DNA from: Lentzea waywayandensis
Lineage (GTDB): Bacteria; Actinomycetota; Actinomycetes; Mycobacteriales; Pseudonocardiaceae
Direction of reading: 5' to 3'
NCBI RefSeq assembly: GCF_900115955.1
Contig: NZ_FOYL01000002.1
Coordinates: 124,001-188,000, forward strand
Length of the DNA stretch: 64,000 bases
Shown here: positions 59,342 to 64,000 of the stretch, one piece after another
Layout of the letters: every line of letters begins with the position of its first letter
How positions within the stretch are numbered: the first letter of the stretch is position 1
Position numbers and translations under genes: made by a program
Notes under the pieces: generated by a model
Told to the model about the DNA's origin: nothing
What the model saw: only the letters and a program-made list of their open reading frames with translations
The model's database searches: none

Positions 59342-59356
59342 GACGTTAGGGAGATC
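59342..59356. promoter_or_regulatory. Shared 15-nt element, copy 2 (fabG/araC divergent region)
   Basis: GACGTTAGGGAGATC matches the element at 56520 in 14 of 15 positions. Part of it (GGGAG) also serves as ribosome site for the AraC gene 4 bp downstream, so the match must be judged with care. Copy 1 is not followed by a start codon in that orientation. Confidence 0.5.
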
Positions 59357-59360
59357 GACG

Positions 59361-60413
59361 GTGTCGCCTGATGGCCGCAGCGGCCGACGTGTTGACGTTT
59401 CCGGCCATCCGACCCGGTACCGCCGAGGTGCGGCCGGGGTCCGGGCGATGCTGGAGGTGGGCGCCGAACGCGGGGTGACCGCGCGGCAGTGCCTGGAAGA
59501 CACCGAGATCTCCCCGGAGATGCTCGGTGGCGGTGCGGCGGTGAGCGGGGCACAGGAACTGGCCGTGGCGGCCAATCTCGTCACCGCGACCGCTCACGCG
59601 CCCGGCGTCGGCCTCGCCGTCGGCGAGCGACTCTCGTTGCGCGCCTACGGTGTCTGGGGTTTCGCGTTGCTGACCTGCCCCACGGTGCGCAGCGCTGTCG
59701 AGCTCGGGCTGCGGTATCTGCCGCTCACCTACGCGATGACGGGGCTGAGCATGCGGGTGCGCGGTGACGAGGCCACCCTGGTCGTGGAGGACGATCACGA
59801 CGCGCCGGAGGTGTTGCGACCATTCCTCGTCGAACGGGAAATCGCCGTCACGGCAGGCATTCTGCGCACCATCCTCGGCGAGTCACCGCCCTCGATGCGC
59901 GTGACGTTCAGTCTCTCCCCCACGTCCGTCGACTACTCGCGCGCACTCGGCGCACCGGTGGCGTTCGACGCACCCCACAACGCGATCGTCACCGACGCCG
60001 CGGTGCTGGATCTCCCCCTGCCCCAGGCGGATTCACTCACCATGACGGCCTGCGAGCGAGCGTGCCGCTCGTTGCTGCTGGAACGCTGCTCCCCGTTCGT
60101 CGCGCAGCAGGTGCGGACGATCATCGCCGAAGGCGTGACCGACGCGGACCTGATCGCCGCGCGCCTGCACCTGTCGTCACGCACGCTGCGCCGGCATCTC
60201 GCCGCGGAGGGGACGTCCCTGCGCGGCCTCGTCGACGAAGCCCGGCGCAGCAAGGCCATCGAGCTCATGACGCTGCACAACCTGAGCGTCGAGCAGGTCG
60301 CGCTGCGGCTCGGTTACGCGGACGCGCCGACGTTCATCCGCGCGTTCCGCAGATGGACGAGCACCACACCCACCGCCTACGCGACGGAACTCAGGTCCGG
60401 CCGTTACCCGTAG
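59361..60413 (+). CDS. AraC-family regulator (arabinose_bd-type N-domain)
   Basis: A 350-residue regulator with a GTG start. The N-terminal 220 residues are the OruR/ArgR2-like ligand domain (AMLEVGAERGVTARQCLEDTEISPEML; YGVWGFALLTCPTVRSAVELGLRYLPL). The C-terminal part has two helix-turn-helix motifs (LIAARLHLSSRTLRRHLAAEG and SVEQVALRLGYADAPTFIRAFRRWTSTTP). Members of this group often sense fatty-acid-like or hydrophobic ligands. It is divergent from fabG and probably controls the fatty-acyl locus. Confidence 0.9.
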   Translation: MSPDGRSGRRVDVSGHPTRYRRGAAGVRAMLEVGAERGVTARQCLEDTEISPEMLGGGAAVSGAQELAVAANLVTATAHAPGVGLAVGERLSLRAYGVWGFALLTCPTVRSAVELGLRYLPLTYAMTGLSMRVRGDEATLVVEDDHDAPEVLRPFLVEREIAVTAGILRTILGESPPSMRVTFSLSPTSVDYSRALGAPVAFDAPHNAIVTDAAVLDLPLPQADSLTMTACERACRSLLLERCSPFVAQQVRTIIAEGVTDADLIAARLHLSSRTLRRHLAAEGTSLRGLVDEARRSKAIELMTLHNLSVEQVALRLGYADAPTFIRAFRRWTSTTPTAYATELRSGRYP

Positions 60414-60432
60414 GACGAACCGTCGCAACGGA

Positions 60433-63309
60433 TCAACCGGTGTGGCTCGTTCGCGCCAGCTGGATGGTGAACGAGGTGCCGGTCTGCGTCATGACGTCGC
60501 CCTGGCAGACGTAGTGCTCCGGCTCCACGCTCGCCTCGAGCGCACGGGTCTCCTGCACGACACCGTCCATCGTCACGACGGTGGTCCCGCTGGCCGTCGG
60601 GCTGCTGTACCGGATCTGTCCGGCTGCGGTGTCGTACCGGAAGGTGATCGTTCCTGAGCTGACCGACTGGAGTGTCTTCCCGTTGAGCGTTCCGGTCGTG
60701 ACGTTTCCGGTGCCGAAGTCGAGTACCGCGGTGCCGTCCGCACGGAACCGTTGGACACGACCGGTGCTGGTGAACCGCACGTCGGCCCCGCTGGGGGACT
60801 TCACGTGCGACTCGTTGGCGGTCTCGATCCACGTCCCGACCACACAAGCGTCCACTGGTGGTGGCTTCGGGTCGCCTTCCTCGTCGGGCGCCGCGGTGGA
60901 CGAGCTCACGTGCCCGGTCCACAGATTCCAGTCTCCTGCCAGTCCGGGCAGAGGGGCCACGATCATGACCGCGGCCAGCAGAGCGACCGCCACGACGGGC
61001 AGAGCCGGCGCGCGACGAGCGGGCTCTGAGGCCAGGGTGCCTGGGTGAGTGCGCCGCCGGCGCAGGGCACCGACTGCCGCACCGAGCAGCGCACCCGGAA
61101 CCGCCACGATCAGGCCCTTGATCAGGATCGTGTGCAGGTAGCCGGTGAGATCGGTGAGGCCGACGGCCGGGACGCATCTCGCCGGCGCGGTTCCGTACAG
61201 GTCGATGCAGCGGCTGAACAGGAGGACGCCGAGCCAGCCGATGGCGGCGAGTGTTCCCGTCAAGGACACCGCGAGCGCGATGAGGGCGGGACGGTGCCGG
61301 CGGACGCGAGCGGCGACGAGGCCGGCGACGACGGCTTGCGCGAGCACGGCCACGGTGATGTACGTGCACAGCTGCACGTAGCCGAAGTAGGTGGTCTCGG
61401 TCGTGAAAGTGGTGTCGCGCCGAACGTTCAGAGGTAGAGCGGACTTGGCCACATAGGACAATGCGACACCGATGACCATCACGGCGACGCCACCGCCAAG
61501 TCCGGTGGTCAATGCTCGGCCGAGACGCAGGGCGGGCGCAGCGGAACCGGTGCGACGGACTGTGATGATGATCGGGACGAGCCAGAGCAGGGTCAGGCCG
61601 GGCAGGGTGAGCGGGTTGCCGTCCAGGTACCGCAGCGGGAGCCAGGTGAAGTCGGTCCACCAGGCGAGGGTGCGGTACCAGCCGATTTCCGCGCCGGTCC
61701 CGGGGACGGATCCGAAGATCGGCGTCCACAGCGTCAGGTCGAGGCCGCGCAGGACGAACCACGCGGCGAACCAGGGCGCGGCAACGATTCCGGCGGCCGC
61801 GACCGTGGCGAACGGCGCCCACCGACGACGCGGCGCGGCCGGGGTCAGTGCGAGGCGCAGAACGGACAGCGTCCATCCGGACAGCAGCACCCCGCCGGCC
61901 ACCAGCAGCAGCGTGGTGAGGACAACGGCCGTGACACCGCCCGGACCGGTGCCCGGCTGGTCCGACCGGACACTCACGTAGAACAGCGACACAGACTCGC
62001 CGAGCACGAATCCGGCAGCGAGCACCGTCGGGCACAGCAGCCAGGTCCGCCAGGGCAGCCGCCGCTCCGGGTCACCGGCAACGGCGTGCCACAGCGTGAC
62101 CGCGAGCAGCCCGCTGAGGACCAGCGCGATCACCACCCCGACCAGGCCTCGGCCGAGGGCGACGGTCGTCACGAACAGGAAGTCGAACACGAAGCCGAGA
62201 TTGGTGGCGAGCAATCCCGCGGCGATCCCGGCACCCGCCAACACCCACAGGCTGGGGCGCGCCAGAACGGCCGGGTCGTCGATGGCGGCCAGCCGCTGCC
62301 GTGGGTCGGGATGCGTGCTCAGCAACGCACGCCATCGCGGGCCGGTCGGTACCCGGAGGCGGCCGACGAGGCCGCGGAGTGCGCCGTCAGGTCCGTCGTG
62401 GACGGCAGCGATCGCGTCGGCGTGCGTCTCCCGGACACGCAAGATGGCGTTGCGCGTCAGGTACACCAGCACGGTGAGCACCAACAGCGAGCCGAGTACG
62501 GCCAGCGTTCCCGTCCAGTGGCTGGTCAGGGCCGTCACGGGCCAGCCGAGCGGAACGGCGAGCAGCAGGCCGACCACGAAGGGGATCAGGGCGACGACCA
62601 CGTACGCCCGCCAGATCGCCAGGGTCAGGTAGGTCTTGTCCACGTCCCGGTGCCACAGGTGCGCCAGCTCGTGCAGCACCACCGCGCGGAACGCCGCCCG
62701 ATCGGTGGAGTACAGGACCACCAGACCCGCGTCGAGCTGCACACGGCGGCGCCGGACGTGACCGAACGCCCGCCCGCCGGCCGTGACGTTGTACGGCGCG
62801 AGCAGCCATGCCGGGGCGCGGTCCAGTCCGACCTGCCGGCTCACCTCGCCGAGGTAGGCCAGCAACTCCGGGGAGTTCTCGGCGGACAACGGCACCAATC
62901 GACGCCGGCGAGTGATCCACCAAGGGTGCAGCCAGTACAGGACCACCGCCAAGCCGAACAGGAGCACCAGCCCGTATCCCGCCCAGGACACCTCATCGAG
63001 GTACACAGGCGCCAGACACCGCGTCACGCGTGCGGCGGCCTCCGCGCGTGACGACACATCATCCGGGCCGACCAGGGGCGGCAGACCGGACACCTCCGCG
63101 AAGCAGCTCTTCTGGGCAGCTGCCTGACGAGCCGAGTTCGCCGGCACCAGCAGATGCAGGAGCATGAACATGGTCGAGCTCGTGGCCACGACCACAGCGA
63201 TCAGCAGCGCGAACCGCGTCGTCGTCCCGGCAGGCACGCCATGCGGATGAGGCACCGGTCTGTGCGCGGTGTCGTCCTGGCTTCCGCCTTCGACTTCCGT
63301 GTCTGTCAT
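60433..63309 (-). CDS. Large polytopic membrane M48-type metallopeptidase
   Basis: A 958-residue integral membrane protein starting at the ATG at 63307-63309. The zinc motif HELAH (213-217) and the downstream RETHAD segment (E295, D299) identify an M48 peptidase. It is preceded by two helices and a short outer loop with two cysteines, and followed by roughly ten more helices (to about residue 790). The C-terminal 150 residues form a soluble beta-rich domain (VGTWIETANESHVKSPSGADVRFTSTGRVQRFRADGTAVLDFG), lipocalin-like or related to a lipid-sensing fold. Architecture with so many helices is unusual for M48. Likely role in membrane protein quality control. Confidence 0.85.
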   Translation of the reverse strand: MTDTEVEGGSQDDTAHRPVPHPHGVPAGTTTRFALLIAVVVATSSTMFMLLHLLVPANSARQAAAQKSCFAEVSGLPPLVGPDDVSSRAEAAARVTRCLAPVYLDEVSWAGYGLVLLFGLAVVLYWLHPWWITRRRRLVPLSAENSPELLAYLGEVSRQVGLDRAPAWLLAPYNVTAGGRAFGHVRRRRVQLDAGLVVLYSTDRAAFRAVVLHELAHLWHRDVDKTYLTLAIWRAYVVVALIPFVVGLLLAVPLGWPVTALTSHWTGTLAVLGSLLVLTVLVYLTRNAILRVRETHADAIAAVHDGPDGALRGLVGRLRVPTGPRWRALLSTHPDPRQRLAAIDDPAVLARPSLWVLAGAGIAAGLLATNLGFVFDFLFVTTVALGRGLVGVVIALVLSGLLAVTLWHAVAGDPERRLPWRTWLLCPTVLAAGFVLGESVSLFYVSVRSDQPGTGPGGVTAVVLTTLLLVAGGVLLSGWTLSVLRLALTPAAPRRRWAPFATVAAAGIVAAPWFAAWFVLRGLDLTLWTPIFGSVPGTGAEIGWYRTLAWWTDFTWLPLRYLDGNPLTLPGLTLLWLVPIIITVRRTGSAAPALRLGRALTTGLGGGVAVMVIGVALSYVAKSALPLNVRRDTTFTTETTYFGYVQLCTYITVAVLAQAVVAGLVAARVRRHRPALIALAVSLTGTLAAIGWLGVLLFSRCIDLYGTAPARCVPAVGLTDLTGYLHTILIKGLIVAVPGALLGAAVGALRRRRTHPGTLASEPARRAPALPVVAVALLAAVMIVAPLPGLAGDWNLWTGHVSSSTAAPDEEGDPKPPPVDACVVGTWIETANESHVKSPSGADVRFTSTGRVQRFRADGTAVLDFGTGNVTTGTLNGKTLQSVSSGTITFRYDTAAGQIRYSSPTASGTTVVTMDGVVQETRALEASVEPEHYVCQGDVMTQTGTSFTIQLARTSHTG

Positions 63310-63541
63310 CGCCGACCTCCCCGAAGCGGCACGGAACGCGCCTCGCCCCCACCTCGACCTACGAAGATCGGACCCAGCAGAGGGTTCTCCTGGTCGTTCG
63401 GACGTGCGAGAGTTTGCGCACTTCTCACTCGATCGTCGTAGCGGAATTCCGCTTGGCGCGGAATTCAACCGCAGAGCCCATGAGTCTCGGGAACGCGCAA
63501 ATAGTCCTAATTGGACAGTAGTCGGCCACAGCCAAGCACGT

Positions 63542-64000
63542 TCAGCTACCACTGCCCGCGGAAGTCACGGGAGCAGGCCTCGCGGTGCCCACGCCATTGC
63601 AGGGACTTCCCCACAGTCCCCGTTTCTCCAGCGCCGCCGACACTTCCGCGTCAACGAAGCGACCTGAAGCTCCCTGTGCGCGCAGCACGCCGCGCTGGAC
63701 CGCGAGCAACGCGTAGTCCGTGCCGTCCGCGAGCTCCAGGTTGACCTCACCAGGCGTCACGCTGGAAACCCGCACGGGCTGGTTCAGCAGCGCGGCTTCC
63801 GCGAAAGCACGCGCGTCCGCCGCCCAGCAGGCCTCAGGCGGCGCCAGCAGCGAGATCCGGAGCCGCGCGCCGTTCGCGAACTGGACGGTGCGGCCGTCGA
63901 CCACTGCCAGCACCGTGACCGGGACACCGGCCTGCGAACGCTCGCCGGCACCTCGAAGAGGTGTCTTTCCCGGCGAACTGGAGGCAGGCGGCGACTCGGA
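63542..64000 (-). CDS. SNase-like protein, truncated at window end
   Basis: The frame is open to the window edge without a stop; an internal GTG at 63913 is probably not the start. Residues visible (VLAVVDGRTVQFANGARLRISLLAPPEACWAADARAFAEAALLNQPVRV) follow the thermonuclease pattern VxDGDT...R(L)...APE...C..A.......L..V. The first calcium/catalytic region reads DGRT rather than DGDT, and the arginine in RLIGI is changed to RISLL, so nuclease activity is doubtful. The upstream part is serine/proline-rich, like a linker of a secreted protein. The 232 bases before its end, up to the M48 start, hold nothing recognisable. Confidence 0.65.
   Translation of the reverse strand, partial: SESPPASSSPGKTPLRGAGERSQAGVPVTVLAVVDGRTVQFANGARLRISLLAPPEACWAADARAFAEAALLNQPVRVSSVTPGEVNLELADGTDYALLAVQRGVLRAQGASGRFVDAEVSAALEKRGLWGSPCNGVGTARPAPVTSAGSGS

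Noticed and set aside
1..64000. CRISPR arrays, insertion sequences, tRNA or prophage genes
   Set aside because: No regularly spaced repeats, transposase motifs, terminal inverted repeats, tRNA cloverleaf or phage structural genes were seen on either strand.

Overview
The window comes from a high-GC (about 70 %) actinomycete. Gene style (many GTG starts, ATGA/GTGA overlaps), the actinobacterial-type [NiFe] hydrogenase, the Rv1733c-like fragment and the carbohydrate operon architecture all point to a soil member of the Pseudonocardiaceae (Lentzea, Saccharothrix or Amycolatopsis relatives). That assignment is inference from protein character, not from a marker gene. No tRNA, rRNA, CRISPR array or insertion sequence was recognised.

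Layout. 1-8.3 kb: mixed housekeeping and accessory genes (end of an aldehyde dehydrogenase, a DUF4342 protein, a YdeI-like protein, two zinc-free alcohol dehydrogenase/quinone reductase relatives, a DUF2306 membrane protein, a NarL-type two-component system, an HNH-like protein, an F420/NADP oxidoreductase and a divergent MarR with a clear operator). 8.4-12.9 kb: a complete arginine deiminase operon (permease, arcA, catabolic arcB, arcC). 13.0-17.0 kb: a remnant of an Rv1733c-type membrane protein, three DosR-like boxes, a universal stress protein and a three-gene ABC-2 exporter. 17.1-19.7 kb: a lone lycopene cyclase and a MEDS-domain regulator. 19.7-34.0 kb: a full group 1h ('actinobacterial', high-affinity) [NiFe] hydrogenase locus. 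It has two diverging arms, hypB-A-E-D-C/protease/DUF/SIS/hypC2/SIS/XRE to the left and hhyS-hhyL-nifU-like/DUF5947/DUF6084/hypF to the right. A CBS-BON protein follows.

35-50 kb: a membrane protein, then a single roughly 12.3 kb, eight-gene operon (49.0 to 36.7 kb, minus strand) under a divergent LacI regulator: cytoplasmic GH127, sugar-binding lipoprotein, two permeases, secreted zinc metalloprotease, secreted GH127, GH43 and a large secreted (alpha/alpha)6-type hydrolase. Two beta-L-arabinofuranosidases beside a metzincin-like protease suggest use of arabinosylated plant hydroxyproline-rich glycoprotein (extensin-type), rather than plain arabinan. 50-53 kb: small secreted protein, acyltransferase whose 3' end runs into an antisense DUF1304 remnant, and an S51 peptidase.

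53-60.4 kb: an unusual fatty-acyl locus: two tandem acyl-AMP ligases, a divergent KAS, FabG, an orphan response regulator with a degenerate receiver, and an AraC regulator. No carrier protein is encoded. The two ligases are each altered at different conserved positions. Two intergenic regions share a 15-nt element, and one of them holds a perfect 16-bp hairpin. This is the best candidate here for an undescribed system. The window ends with a multi-membrane-span M48 peptidase and a truncated SNase-like gene.

A theme links 8-35 kb: arginine fermentation, DosR-like boxes, stress proteins and scavenging of trace H2 are all survival functions under hypoxia or starvation.
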